NCBI RefSeq assembly: GCF_029892065.1
Contig: NZ_CP120375.1
Location: 372,001-436,000 of the forward strand
Source: Sinorhizobium garamanticum
GTDB lineage: Bacteria > Pseudomonadota > Alphaproteobacteria > Rhizobiales > Rhizobiaceae
Reading direction: 5' to 3'
Length of the DNA: 64,000 nucleotides
Part shown: piece after piece, positions 28,905 to 38,050 of the stretch
Position numbering within the stretch: position 1 is the first letter of the stretch
Layout: each line of letters starts with the position of its first letter
Notes under the pieces: generated by a model
The model's input: the letters and a program-made list of their open reading frames with translations, nothing else
Databases searched by the model: none
Told to the model about the DNA's origin: nothing
Translations under genes and position numbers: made by a program

Positions 28905-29753
28905 TCACGCAAGGTTGGATGAAAGCGCAAGTTCCAGCGCCGGCTGCTGGGTTAAGATTGAGGCAACCACCTCGTCAGCGACATGGCGAAGTGTCTTATC
29001 GCTAGTTTCGATTTGCACCGCGCTTTGCGCCCGCGGGGTAGGAGCAAAAACGCGCTTGACGACTGTCGGTGAACCGCGCAGGCCGCATTTCGTGATCTCC
29101 TCTATACCAGCGTCGGCCGCATTCCACTTGACGATCTCGCTGCATGCGGCACGCAAGGCGTCATCGAGTGATCCACGGCGAATCGCGTTGACGCCTTCCA
29201 GCATGGTGATGAGGCAAGGCAACCTGCTGTTCAGGATCTGCGTGCCGCCCTCGGAGCGGCGTTCGACCGTGATCGCGCGCGAAGCAAGGTCGATCGAGGT
29301 AATTTTCGCGACGTAGGTCAACTGCCGGAAGTTGAGGCGCTTGGCTATTCCGGGGCCGACCTGGGCGGTATCGCCGTCGATCGTCTGCTTGCCGGTGAAG
29401 ACGATATCAGGTGTGCCGAAGGCATCGCCAATCTTCGCAATCGCCTTAGAAAGGGCGAATGACGTCGCCAGCGTGTCGGACCCGGCAAAACAACGATCAG
29501 TCAAGAGCACCGCACCGTCGGCGCCATAAGTAAGCGACTTTCGCAGCGCTTCCTCTGCCATGGCCGGCCCCATGGTGAGTACCGTGACCTTGCCGCCATG
29601 GGAGTCGCGTAATTTGAGTGCTTCTTCAAGGGCGAACAAGTCGTAGGGGTTGATGATGGTCGGCACGCCCTGGCGCATGATCGTGTTCGTCACCGGGTGG
29701 ACGCGGATCTGCGCTGAATCCGGCACCTGCTTGATACAGACTACGATGTGCAT
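28905..29753 (-). CDS. fixA: Electron transfer flavoprotein beta subunit FixA
   Basis: 282-residue ETF beta-type subunit. The ATG at 29753 gives the family N-terminus [20 protein letters not shown]; the frame extends upstream but the extension is promoter DNA. Conserved nucleotide-binding loop [19 protein letters not shown]. First gene of fixABCX, preceded by a -24/-12 element at 29805-29820 and a NifA site at 29895-29910. Electron bifurcation by FixAB-CX is established for free-living diazotrophs; in rhizobia fixA mutants are Fix-minus. Confidence 0.96.
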   Translation of the reverse strand: MHIVVCIKQVPDSAQIRVHPVTNTIMRQGVPTIINPYDLFALEEALKLRDSHGGKVTVLTMGPAMAEEALRKSLTYGADGAVLLTDRCFAGSDTLATSFALSKAIAKIGDAFGTPDIVFTGKQTIDGDTAQVGPGIAKRLNFRQLTYVAKITSIDLASRAITVERRSEGGTQILNSRLPCLITMLEGVNAIRRGSLDDALRAACSEIVKWNAADAGIEEITKCGLRGSPTVVKRVFAPTPRAQSAVQIETSDKTLRHVADEVVASILTQQPALELALSSNLA

Positions 29754-29804
29754 GTGGTTTTTAGCTCCCGATCGACAATGAGCTTGGCGTTTTGGTCTAC
29801 CCCC

Positions 29805-29820
29805 AGCATTATTCATGCCA
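29805..29820 (-). promoter_or_regulatory. Sigma-54 promoter of fixABCX
   Basis: Minus strand TGGCATGAATAATGCT: GG and GC with exact 10-base spacing, one mismatch in the -12 block (ATGC for TTGC). It is 52 bases upstream of the fixA start. Confidence 0.75.
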
Positions 29821-29894
29821 ATCGCATTTGCCATTAGTAACTGATTGAAGTCTCGGCCATTTTCCTTTTGAGAAATCTGGCGCGGTGACAGTCT

Positions 29895-29910
29895 TGTCGC
29901 GTCGGCGACA
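29895..29910 (-). promoter_or_regulatory. NifA upstream activator site of fixA
   Basis: TGTCGCGTCGGCGACA, a perfect TGT-N10-ACA with an extended palindrome (TGTCG/CGACA). It lies about 75-90 bp upstream of the -24/-12 element, the usual distance. Confidence 0.8.
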
Positions 29911-29934
29911 TTGTCGTGTCGCAACCTGCTGCAC

Positions 29935-30315
29935 TCACCAAGTCCCGAATGGCTTCAGGGAGTCCAAGGGTACAAAGGTGCGGCTGGGCGTAGCGGCTTT
30001 AGCCGGATCGCGGTCCTCGAGCACCTTGAATACTCTACGCGCAAGCGGCGACGAGGTTGCAAAGTCCTCGTAAGCGCGTTCGAGTGTGGCGCACGCACGG
30101 GCGGCCACCGTCCTATCGCCGAGATCGGAAAAATCCTCCCGGGCCAGGTACTGCCCCATGCGCTTCATGATGTGCAGCCGCGAAACATTGAGCACCTTCG
30201 GATCATAGGAGATGCCAAGGACCTCGAAGAATTCCTCGGCAGCCGACAAGCCCTTTAGCCGCGCAAGAATGTCGGTCACATCAATGGGAACGGTCTCGCC
30301 AACACAACTGCTCAT
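29935..30315 (-). CDS. nifW: Nitrogenase-stabilising protein NifW
   Basis: 126-residue NifW homologue that protects or helps mature the MoFe protein. Core: ILARLKGLSAAEEFFEVLGI, then VLNVSRLHIMKRMGQYL and RRVFKVLEDRDPAKA. ATG at 30315 has AGGAG at the right distance (the ATG two codons upstream is too close to it). The fixA NifA site lies just after its stop. A small exported-peptide gene precedes it by 22 bases, possibly in the same operon. Confidence 0.92.
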   Translation of the reverse strand: MSSCVGETVPIDVTDILARLKGLSAAEEFFEVLGISYDPKVLNVSRLHIMKRMGQYLAREDFSDLGDRTVAARACATLERAYEDFATSSPLARRVFKVLEDRDPAKAATPSRTFVPLDSLKPFGTW

Positions 30316-30337
30316 TTGCATTCTCCTTTGGTTGTGG

Positions 30338-30520
30338 TTAGTCTGGAATCCGCTTCGACTTCCAGCTGACGAGCGGTCGCGAGCTTTGCGGGTCGAGAAA
30401 TGAGGCGGGGTTATCCAGCGGCTGAATCCGATGCACCAAGTCGTCGCCTTGATAAGTGGCGGCCGAAGCCGGAGCGGTCGTCACCAGGACCAGCGCGGCC
30501 GCAGCAAGTATCGTCCTCAA
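30338..30520 (-). CDS. Small predicted exported peptide upstream of nifW
   Basis: 60 residues with a clear signal peptide (RTILAAAALVLVTTAPASA, cleavage after ASA) and a 40-residue mature part, ATYQGDDLVHRIQPLDNPAS and RPLVSWKSKRIPD. The only in-frame start is a TTG just after a stop, with a weak ribosome site, which lowers confidence. It is followed 22 bases later by nifW on the same strand. I do not recognise a family. Confidence 0.45.
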   Translation of the reverse strand: MRTILAAAALVLVTTAPASAATYQGDDLVHRIQPLDNPASFLDPQSSRPLVSWKSKRIPD

Positions 30521-31172
30521 CTAAAATTTGTCGATGGCTTCGCGAGTCCCGCGGCGGTATTCTTTTGTTGAGGTAATCACCGTACGTCTTTCTCTTGGTT
30601 CGTGACGTGTCTGCGGATGAACAGCGTCGATCGGGCACGTCGGACGGCATTGATAAGGCCTGCTACTTCATGAGTTCTCCCGTCTGCTTGTGCCCTTGTG
30701 GCAGCCCTGGCTGACAGCAACCTGAACCCTACTAGCGATTTACGCAGCGGCGATTCAGCGTCGTCTCACGTTCTGTCGATAGAATTCCCTCGACCGGGAA
30801 GCTCTGCACACTTGATGCAGACGCTGCTCATGAAGACGACAAGGCCAAGCGTTGTTGAGCTGGCGACCAGTGTTTGGGCGGAGAGGACGGATCAGCCTCA
30901 TCGACGCGAAAGAAAAACCGTCCAAAAGGGCATGCTCTTACAGCACTGGCTCTCAGTCCGACGTGATCGAAAATCCGGTCTCATGAGGGCAGCCATAAGC
31001 ACCTGAGGCTTGGACGAGGCCGCGGCCGCGGCATGCTTGTCCCGCTCCAATAGATTGGGATGTGGTTTGCCGCCGCGACAGCTGATACCACCAACGGCGT
31101 TAGAAGTTGACCTGTGCGCCATTTGCGTGAAGCGGTGGAATTGACGGCACGCCTGTCGTTTGCGAAGAAGTC
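30521..31172. other. Intergenic region without a supported gene
   Basis: Upstream of the exported-peptide/nifW genes. One TGT-N10-ACA at 30608-30623 could be a NifA site, but no convincing -24/-12 partner was found. A 100-codon plus-strand frame (30698-31006) shows no recognisable protein. Confidence 0.35.
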
Positions 31173-31640
31173 CTAGGCCTGACAGTATTTGTCAATGATG
31201 TCGTCGCAGCCGCCTAAGACGGTGACGGCGAGCTTGTTCTTGCGGGGATACATCCCAGATGTTCTTAATCGGATTGAGCTGCAGGTGCAGAAGCGTGAGG
31301 TTGTCGGGTAAGATGAGATCCTGCGCGCTACGACAGCCTGCTCCGTCGAGCACCAGGATCGCATGTGCCCCGGCGGCGACCTGACGTCTGATTTCCGCCA
31401 GATGCAGGGACAGGGCCCTCGGCATTGGCCTTCGGCAGGGCGAGGGTGGCGGAGGCGGCGCGCGCCGGGCAAACGGCGCCGCAGATGTATCCCAGGGCCG
31501 CGCGGGCGGTTCCGCGTCTGGCCCCGGACCCGTGTCAACGTTCCGTGTTGGCCGACCCGCGCCTCGTCCTGGAGCGAGATCTCGATCGGCTTGCCGCCTC
31601 AGGCAGAGCCGCCGCTACCTTGTCGCGGAGAACTCGCAAA
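31173..31640 (-). pseudogene. IS630-family transposase remnant
   Basis: In overlapping minus-strand frames I read HAILVLDGAGCRSAQDLILP, DNLTLLHLQLNPIKNIWD and RKNKLAVTVLGGCDDIIDKY. These match the consecutive C-terminal boxes of IS630 transposases (V-L-D-x-A-x-W, L-N-P-x-E-N-x-W, D-x-I-I-D). Several frameshifts and loss of the N-terminal third. Inactive. Confidence 0.7.
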
Positions 31641-32220
31641 TATATTTGTTCATGTCCGCTCCGCTAACTGACCTTGCCTGTAGGGTTTCTTTTGTAGTCC
31701 CGCAGCTTCGATACTTCGCCGCTCGGCCGAGCTTTCAGCGTCAGCGGCCCAGTGTCCTAGCGTCGCAGAAATCACTTCCCCTCCGTGCATTTTCGGGAAC
31801 TCCAGGTGGGGTAATCACCAAAGTCGCTTTTGGCAATGAAATCGGTCACTATTTACTAAGAGATCGTCGGCACTATGCTCGCAACCGAACCTGCCGATTA
31901 CCGCGCACTTCGTGTGCCAATGTGATCAACTCGATAGCGCTTTTGTCCAATATGCGACAGGATCGAGAACTCTACAATGAACGCCTGATCGCTCTGTACA
32001 CCATGCGACCGAGTTGCGACCTCGGCCGGGCGACGCAGCAGCGCGATCGAACTGACTCTGCGAAAAAGTGACCGTACCACCGTCACAACGATGTCCTGAA
32101 TAACACACTCTCATGATCGTCAGACACCCATCGAAATGAAGTCAGTTCGACATTCTCGTTGCCTGACCAGCAGCGCACAATCCTTCCCACGCGCAACTCG
32201 GGCGTTGAAACAAACCAGTG
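31641..32220. other. Gap with no supported gene
   Basis: Between the IS630 remnant and the sensor kinase stop. Frames on both strands are short or low in coding character; no motif, nod box or NifA site pair found. Confidence 0.35.
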
Positions 32221-33516
32221 TCATGGAGGGATTCGAATAATCGCCTCAAAACCATCGTCGCGACCACGGGCAGGCGACGCAAGTTCAAGACTCCCACCGA
32301 TGCGCTTGATCACCATACTAGCGATGTGTAGACCAAGGCCTGACCCCGCCGCTCCGGTAGCACCACGCCTAAATCGCTTCGTTATCTCTTCAAGGTCGGG
32401 GAGCGGTACCACCGGTCCCGCGTTTGCAATGGCGATGGACCCTTCAGTTCGGACGGAAACTGTTGCCGGGGTACCGGGCAGTCCATGTATGAGCGCATTC
32501 TCGATTAGGTTACGAAGCAGGATAGCAAACGCATCGACGTCTACTTTGCGCATCAAACTGGGGCAGCCGTCGACGTCAAGGATTAGCCGTCCGGCATATT
32601 GCGGCTTTTTCCCGAGGTCCTCAATTTCTAGCCGAACCGCTCGGACAAGATCGATCGCGTGGACTGCGACGCCGATTTCCGATTCGGCCCGCGCGAGTTG
32701 AAGCAGTTTTTCGACACGGGAGCCAAGGCTCGACAGCGCTTTCTCAATGCCGCGCGCGCGCGTTTTCGCCGAGCCCTGGGGAAGTTCGGCCACGAGCCTC
32801 TGCATCTGAGCGAGCGAACCTGCGATCGGCGTGCGCAGTTCATGTGCACTGTTTGCGGCGCACTCGCGTTCGCGATCGAGGGCCGTCCGCAGACGTTCCA
32901 GAAGCCGATCGACGGAGGCCGCGATGGGGGCCAATTCTGCTGGGAGATCAATCACGCCCACGGGTGAGAGATTGCAGCCGTCGCGCGATCCGATCTCCTG
33001 CTGCAGTACTTTGATGGGCGCCAGCGACCGCCGGATCACCATCCACCAGACGGCTATACTAAAGGGCAGCAACACGAGTATCGGGACCAAGACAAGAGCT
33101 GCGCCGTTCTTGATTGACTGACGGCGGAGATCGAGTGGTTCGGCCACGCGAAGAATCCTGCCGTCTGGCATCTTCAGTGTATAGATGCGGTCAGTAGCCG
33201 TTTGCGAAAATCCATCAAGCGCTGGAGTACCAGGGGACGGCCTAGGGTTCACCTCGACCGAATAGCGGACGGTCCAGTATTTTTCGAAACTGGGCGTATA
33301 GCCAGGTACACGAATGTAATCGGAGTCCACCTTCCCTTCATCAATTAGCGCCGGCTCCATAAACACGGCAGTTAGCTTCAGCAGGTCGTCGGAGAGGTCA
33401 TCGACCACTTTGCTCAGCCTGAGCGCAGCAATGGTAGGGACGGAAATCCAGACCAGGAGCGTTGCGCCGCCCAGCCCCAGTATCAGCCTGCGCGTCAAGC
33501 TGCGCGAGTTCGTCAT
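32221..33516 (-). CDS. Two-component sensor histidine kinase
   Basis: 431 residues. Membrane helix near residues 9-32 (LILGLGGATLLVWISVPTIA), a periplasmic domain of about 120 residues, a second helix (GAALVLVPILVLLPFSIAVW), then HAMP-like linker, H-box CAANSAHELRTPIAGSLAQM, N-box NLIENALIHG and G-box GSGLGLHIAS. The ATG overlaps the regulator's stop codon (ATGA), so I ignore the longer upstream frame. Signal unknown; the periplasmic domain suggests an external ligand or ion. Confidence 0.92.
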   Translation of the reverse strand: MTNSRSLTRRLILGLGGATLLVWISVPTIAALRLSKVVDDLSDDLLKLTAVFMEPALIDEGKVDSDYIRVPGYTPSFEKYWTVRYSVEVNPRPSPGTPALDGFSQTATDRIYTLKMPDGRILRVAEPLDLRRQSIKNGAALVLVPILVLLPFSIAVWWMVIRRSLAPIKVLQQEIGSRDGCNLSPVGVIDLPAELAPIAASVDRLLERLRTALDRERECAANSAHELRTPIAGSLAQMQRLVAELPQGSAKTRARGIEKALSSLGSRVEKLLQLARAESEIGVAVHAIDLVRAVRLEIEDLGKKPQYAGRLILDVDGCPSLMRKVDVDAFAILLRNLIENALIHGLPGTPATVSVRTEGSIAIANAGPVVPLPDLEEITKRFRRGATGAAGSGLGLHIASMVIKRIGGSLELASPARGRDDGFEAIIRIPP

Positions 33517-34172
33517 GTGACCACGAGCCTGTACCCGAGACCACGCACGGTCGCTATTACGTCCCCGCCGATCTTCTTGCGGAGCCGGCTGACGTAAACC
33601 TCCACTGTGTTGCTCTCGATCTCCGAACCGAAAGAATAGAGCGCGTCCTCGATCTTCCGCTTCGAAACTACCGTTCCGGGCCGGCGCAGAAGGCAGTCGA
33701 GCACCGCCCATTCGCGCGCAGTCAAGTAGACGGCCTGCCCGTGGCGGTAGAGGCGTCGCTCGGCCGACTGTATGGCCAGCGTTCCGAGAGAATATATAGG
33801 CTCGGGGAAGTGCCCATGGCGACGCGCCACAGCGTAAATGCGGGCGGAGAGTTCGCCGAGATCAAACGGCTTGAGCAAATAGTCGTCGGCTCCTGCGTTG
33901 AGCCCCTCGATACGATCTGAGATCTGATCACGAGCCGTCAGGATGATGACCGGTGTCGAATCAAGCCGCTTTCTCATCTCCCGCACGTAGTCGATGCCGT
34001 TACCGTCAGGCAGGTGAATGTCGAGAAGGGTAAGCTCGTAGGCGACCACACTTGCGTAGTCCCGCGCTTCGGACAGGTCTTTGACCCAATCGGCGGCGTG
34101 GCCATCAGCCACCGTATGTTCGCGTACCGCACTGCCAAGGGTCTCGTCGTCTTCAATTAGCAATATTCGCAT
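33513..34172 (-). CDS. Two-component response regulator, OmpR/PhoB family
   Basis: 219 residues. Receiver domain begins MRILLIEDDETLGSAV with the phospho-acceptor Asp in LTLLDIHLPDGNG and the Lys in DDYLLKPFDLGEL. C-terminal winged helix: LTAREWAVLDCLLRRPGTVV and SNTVEVYVSRLRKKIGGDVI, ending VRGLGYRLVV. The start at 34172 gives the canonical N-terminus. It precedes its kinase with a four-base overlap. Target genes are not evident; it is not a known nif or nod regulator by sequence. Confidence 0.93.
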   Translation of the reverse strand: MRILLIEDDETLGSAVREHTVADGHAADWVKDLSEARDYASVVAYELTLLDIHLPDGNGIDYVREMRKRLDSTPVIILTARDQISDRIEGLNAGADDYLLKPFDLGELSARIYAVARRHGHFPEPIYSLGTLAIQSAERRLYRHGQAVYLTAREWAVLDCLLRRPGTVVSKRKIEDALYSFGSEIESNTVEVYVSRLRKKIGGDVIATVRGLGYRLVVT

Positions 34173-34849
34173 CAGGTGTGCTGAGATCCAGTTTGGGGGC
34201 AAGACTCCTACCTTAGTGTATTGTCACAACCTGACGCTCAGCTGAACCGCCGTGGCGGAAAATATCCGGGGGGTTTTCAGGCTGCTGTCAGCTACGGCTG
34301 CAAGAAGGGCTGCTATTGGACCAACCAAATTAGAGAGCCCTTGTGAAAACGCTCATGATCTAGGCACTCTTTCTCGGCCCGCTTCATATCGGCGACGTCC
34401 TTGGGAGCATTAGTCACAGCGAGAACCTCGCGCCCAATGATCGCTCCGATGTATGCGCCCCTCCCAATCGTGTATTGCTCGACAGGAAACCGTCCCCGAA
34501 TGCGGCCCAAGCAGGCATCCAAAATACGCAAATGCACAGGAAGGAGTGTTCTCCGGCCTTGCCTTCTCTTCGGTTCTAGCGCGTTAGCGCTGGGCCTGCT
34601 GCTGCTAATTGCCTCGAAAAGTCACATGAATGCTCGCCCGGTGCTCCACTATCATCTTCATCTCGGGTAACCGCGTTCGCGATCTTGCTTTCCGCGTCGG
34701 CTGCGACCTCTCAGCAGAACGACCTGATGCCGGAGCCATCTCGTCTCAAGTCGGTTTGATAAGGGCCAATCGCGCTTCCGTTGCGCGATATGCCAAATAT
34801 AGTATCTCCTAAAAAGCGGAGGTGAGCGCGTGTGATGGTGAGCTGAACG
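34173..34849. other. Mostly non-coding stretch with one weak ORF
   Basis: Upstream of the response regulator. Holds the 74-residue frame listed separately; otherwise short frames only. Nothing else recognised. Confidence 0.35.
34313..34537 (-). CDS. Hypothetical ORF (74 aa)
   Basis: GTG-started frame VEQYTIGRGAYIGAIIGREV then DMKRAEKECLDHERFHKGSL. Composition is protein-like, but there is no good ribosome site and no family I recognise. Could be a remnant. Confidence 0.3.
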   Translation of the reverse strand: MHLRILDACLGRIRGRFPVEQYTIGRGAYIGAIIGREVLAVTNAPKDVADMKRAEKECLDHERFHKGSLIWLVQ

Positions 34850-35230
34850 TTATCCTTTGTCAGTTCTGCGTTCATCACAGAAATTCCCTGCGAGGCGCGG
34901 ACGCCATCTCGAGCGTGTTTGCGCCCTGGCTTGAGGATGTGCAGCCCAAGAGATGTAATGCTCTGATAGTTTGCAAGGCTGGTCCCTATCAGCGCCGTTC
35001 ATGCGCTTGGCGAACCAGCGGATCGCCCAACAGACGGGGATGACCGTGACTAGGCCGTGCGAGCGCAGCAGTTCGAATATCTTGAGCCTCTCGCCCGAAA
35101 ACGCCACGCGTTCGAACGCCAGCCGTGAATATTCGCGTACCGTATCGCCGAGGAAGCGCCATGCCGCATAGTAGGGAAAGAATAGGCGGGACGACTGCCG
35201 CCGTCGCAGGCAGCATACAGTCGGTATTCT
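34850..35230 (-). pseudogene. C-terminal remnant of an unidentified, possibly surface-polysaccharide, protein
   Basis: A minus-strand frame reads RLFFPYYAAWRFLGDTVREY, SRLAFERVAFSGERLKIFEL, LRSHGLVTVIPVCWAIRWFA. This has the look of the membrane-proximal tail of a glycan-synthesis protein, but I cannot name the family. There is no start for it and upstream frames change. Its neighbours are a truncated acyltransferase and a 69-residue ORF, suggesting a decayed surface-polysaccharide cluster (inference). Confidence 0.35.
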
Positions 35231-35289
35231 CGCGCCGCTGCGTTTGCTGAGCTGAACCGGGGGCGCCTGCCTCAGTAGCGCCAGCGCCG

Positions 35290-35499
35290 TCAGCCCCGGG
35301 AAGCTCCGCCAGCACCATCAGCGACAGCACCATCATACCGTCTAGTGGGTATTCGCAGCCCGACCGTCACGGTGGCATCGAGCAGAAGGTCTCGAGTGCT
35401 GTACCTGACGGTGCCGTTGAGCAGAAGCTGCGGCCACAAGCGAACAAGAAGACCGGCGATCAGCGCAAGCGGCCGGTGATAGTCTTTCTTCATCGTCAT
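35290..35499 (-). CDS. Small hypothetical protein overlapping the acyltransferase stop
   Basis: 69-residue frame starting MTMKKDYHRPLALIAGLLVR, its ATG overlapping the acyltransferase TGA. The first about 50 residues look protein-like with one hydrophobic segment (LALIAGLLVRLWPQLLL); the tail becomes Gly/Ala-rich and probably is not native. Perhaps the head of a longer gene now broken. Confidence 0.4.
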   Translation of the reverse strand: MTMKKDYHRPLALIAGLLVRLWPQLLLNGTVRYSTRDLLLDATVTVGLRIPTRRYDGAVADGAGGASRG

Positions 35500-37250
35500 A
35501 GTTTGCCGCCCCCCTCAAACACCGGCCGGCTGAGATCGTTTTCAAGGGGTAGTTGGCGCTTGTCGGAGCGCCGGGCTGGCACCGGTGGATTGTCAAATAG
35601 CGGGAAATAGGCGAGTACGGCCTGGCTGCTCCCCTTGACTGAAAAGTGCTCGGCATCCTCGTAGAGATACTCGCCCTTCTCGCGGTAGGGGCAGAGCGCG
35701 CCCTCGCAGATCCGCATCGCGTCGATGAAGGTCGCGACGCCCGCATATTGCTTCAGTTCCGTGTTGATCGCCGGATCGAAGAAGACCGTCCATTTGTCCA
35801 CCGCGTTCGGGTCGCGGCTGCCCTTCGTGTATGCGATGACCTGCACATTAGTGGAAAATTGCGGCGACTGGCCAATCAAGTAGACCTTCACGCCCATTGG
35901 TTCGAGTCCGGCCAACGTGCTTTGAAGCTGGTCGAGCCCGCGCGATTGCAGGTCGGTCCAGCGGGCAGTGAGGATCACGGTGCGGATATTGCGCTCCTTG
36001 ATGATATTGAGCGCATTGGCGTTGAAATCCGCGCAGCGCGGCCGGGCATAGGAATAATAGGAAACGATCGGCGGGCATCCTGCCGCCGTATATTGCAAGA
36101 TCCTGACCGGGAACCGCTCGGCATTTTCCACGATGCCAGGAACATAATGAGCGGCGAAGGAATCCCCCCAAAGCAGCACTTCCGGCCCGTCGGCCGCCGT
36201 GAGCGTGCAGGCCACGGCGTTCCATTCGCGGTAATCGGGGTTGTCGCTGAGGAAGCAGGTTCCCTGGTTCCACTGGTCGTGGCCGGCAATCTTCTGCTCG
36301 ACGAAATCCCGCGTGCGGCCCGGAAAGCCGTCCGCGGCGACGCCGACGGCGCCGGCCACGGCAAACAGGGCTATGGCCGCCACACCTCCGGCGAGCAGGC
36401 GCGACTGGGTGATCGCGGGGTTGGGCTTGCGGAAGGGCTGCTCGACGAAGCGCCACGAGAGATAGGCAAGCGCGAAGCTTGCAACGATGATGCTCACCAC
36501 CTGCATCGGCGTTGGATTGTCGAGCGACTGGTAGCGCAGGAACGAGACGATCGGCCAGTGGACGAGATAAAGGGAAAAGGAGATGAGGCCGATGCCGACC
36601 AAGGGGCGTTGCGACAGAAGCCTGGTCGCGAAAGGCTGGACCGGCGACTTGCCGACATAAATCAGAAGCGCGCTGCCGAGGCAGGGATAAAGTGCATTGA
36701 GGCCAGGAAAGGAGATCGCCTCATCGAAGGCAAAGACGGCGAAAGCGATGAGCGCGAGGCCGAGAATGCCGATCGCTTCGGCCAGCAAGCTCGAGCGCAC
36801 CGCCGGTATGCTGCCCAGCGCCAGTGCCGCGCCGATCAAAAGTTCCCAGGCGCGCGTCGGCAGGACGAAGAAATTGGCGCTCGGCGCCGTCTCGGTCGCA
36901 TAGACGCTCAAGCCGAAACTGATGAGGATCACCGGCAGCAGGATCGTGAGCCAGCGCTTGCCGAGATAGCGATAGATGATGAAGGCCGCCACCGGCATGA
37001 ACAGGTAATACTGCTCCTCGACCGACAGCGACCATGTGTGCAGCAGCGGCCGGAATATGGCGTCGGCGGCGAAATAGCCAGACGCCTTCCAAAAAGACAT
37101 GTTGGACATGAAGACGGACGCGGCAAGCAGGCTCTTCGAGAAATCGAGCAAGAAAGACGGGATGAGCAGGAGGTAGGCGACGAGGCAGGTGACGGCGACG
37201 GTGACGAAGCGCGACGTACGCCTAACGATCGGCGGAGCCGATGTGGAAAC
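35496..37250 (-). pseudogene. Acyltransferase-3 / SGNH-domain membrane protein, 5' truncated
   Basis: OafA/OatA-type O-acetyltransferase acting on exported glycans. Present: membrane domain with LLHTWSLSVEEQYYLFMPVA and LVHWPIVSFLRYQS, then RFVEQPFRKP, and a C-terminal SGNH domain with VLLWGDSFAAHYVPG and DAEHFSVKG. The family's first about 90 residues, with the catalytic His near 'DGLRA', are missing. The frame can be followed upstream as CLVAYLLLIPSFLLDFSKS and RRTSRFVTVAVTC to about 37250, where a TGA interrupts it. A TTG at 37151 is the first start-like codon, inside the membrane domain. So it is probably inactive. Confidence 0.75.
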
Positions 37251-37333
37251 TGCCAGGCGCGTTCAGACGAGGCGCTCTACAGTGTCGCTCGGCGCGCATC
37301 ATCAGACGGCGGGACGAGCGAGCGCCCTTGTTG

Positions 37334-37474
37334 TCACGCCCAACCGTGTCGTGAGATCTTGGCATCCACATGCGGCGGGAGCTTGACGGTCACAGACTTG
37401 GCCGCTGGCAACCGGTGGTTGGCTTCGCCTGCATGTCTCGTCGTGTCGACTGCCTGTCCGGCGAGGTTGTTCAT
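37334..37474 (-). CDS. 46-residue protein under a NifA/sigma-54-type promoter
   Basis: MNNLAGQAVDTTRHAGEANH then KSVTVKLPPHVDAKISRHGW. The ATG at 37474 has AGGAG seven bases upstream. A perfect -24/-12 element lies 45 bases upstream and two TGT-N10-ACA sites behind that, so it should be expressed in nitrogen-fixing cells. SVTVKLPPHVDAKI resembles the first strand of a ribbon-helix-helix protein, so this could be a truncated regulator. Followed by the truncated acyltransferase. Family unknown. Confidence 0.6.
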   Translation of the reverse strand: MNNLAGQAVDTTRHAGEANHRLPAAKSVTVKLPPHVDAKISRHGWA

Positions 37475-37518
37475 GGCGGAACTCCTGTTGGCTGCGTTAA
37501 GGTAGTTCCCCTTATCGG

Positions 37519-37534
37519 AGCAACTGCTGTGCCA
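37519..37534 (-). promoter_or_regulatory. Sigma-54 promoter of the 46-residue ORF
   Basis: Minus strand TGGCACAGCAGTTGCT, a complete match to TGGCAC-N5-TTGC(A/T). It is 45 bp upstream of the ORF start, with NifA sites further upstream. Confidence 0.8.
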
Positions 37535-37578
37535 ACCGCAAAACCGTTCCCAATCGATGCGGTCACGCTGACAGGCAG

Positions 37579-37611
37579 TGTCTCATGTCCGACACTGTCA
37601 AAAAGCCGACA
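37579..37611 (-). promoter_or_regulatory. Two tandem NifA activator sites
   Basis: TGTCTCATGTCCGACA (37579-37594) and TGTCAAAAAGCCGACA (37596-37611), both TGT-N10-ACA, separated by one base. Centred about 50-75 bp upstream of the sigma-54 element at 37519-37534. Confidence 0.75.
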
Positions 37612-38050
37612 ACGAGTGCTGCTGCTGTCACTTGGCAGTTGGATGGGGTCTCCTTTGTGTGTGATCGAGGACGTGGACCAGCAGCTTATCCGCTGCTGTC
37701 CGCCGTCGTTGGGCCGAGAATTCGACGAAAACCGCTGCGCGCCGCCTTGATGGCGCCATCATAGACGCCACCTTCCAGCGTGCAGCGGTTCGCCGCGATC
37801 GCTTGGAACTGCGAGTAAGGCTGCGCGTAGTACAAGGAGGAACTCGAATGGCTGATTCAAAGCTGGCGATTGCGATGGGTCGACCAGCATTCTCAAATGC
37901 CAGGCGACACATCAGCCGACTCGGTCTGACCGGGAACAGTCTATTGAGATTCGACACCGAGCTAAGCGTGCTTATTGAGAAAGACCCGGAGGTCTTGTCC
38001 TCGGTTCTTCCGTCAGGCGAGCTGCGGATTCTGAGTCCTCAGCACTTCGT
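37612..38050. other. Intergenic stretch downstream of nifS
   Basis: A plus-strand ATG at 37848 has AGGAGG eight bases upstream and opens MADSKLAIAMGRPAFSNARR, but the frame then runs antisense through nifS to 38552. Only the first about 65 codons could be a free-standing gene. No family recognised. Confidence 0.3.

Noticed and set aside
30608..30623. TGTCTGCGGATGAACA as a NifA site for nifW
   Set aside because: No -24/-12 element at the right distance; isolated TGT-N10-ACA matches are expected about once per 4 kb by chance.
35646..37505. Long plus-strand frame opposite the acyltransferase
   Set aside because: It is the antisense of a clear acyltransferase/SGNH protein, is Arg/Asp-rich and has no motif. 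GC-rich antisense frames are common here.
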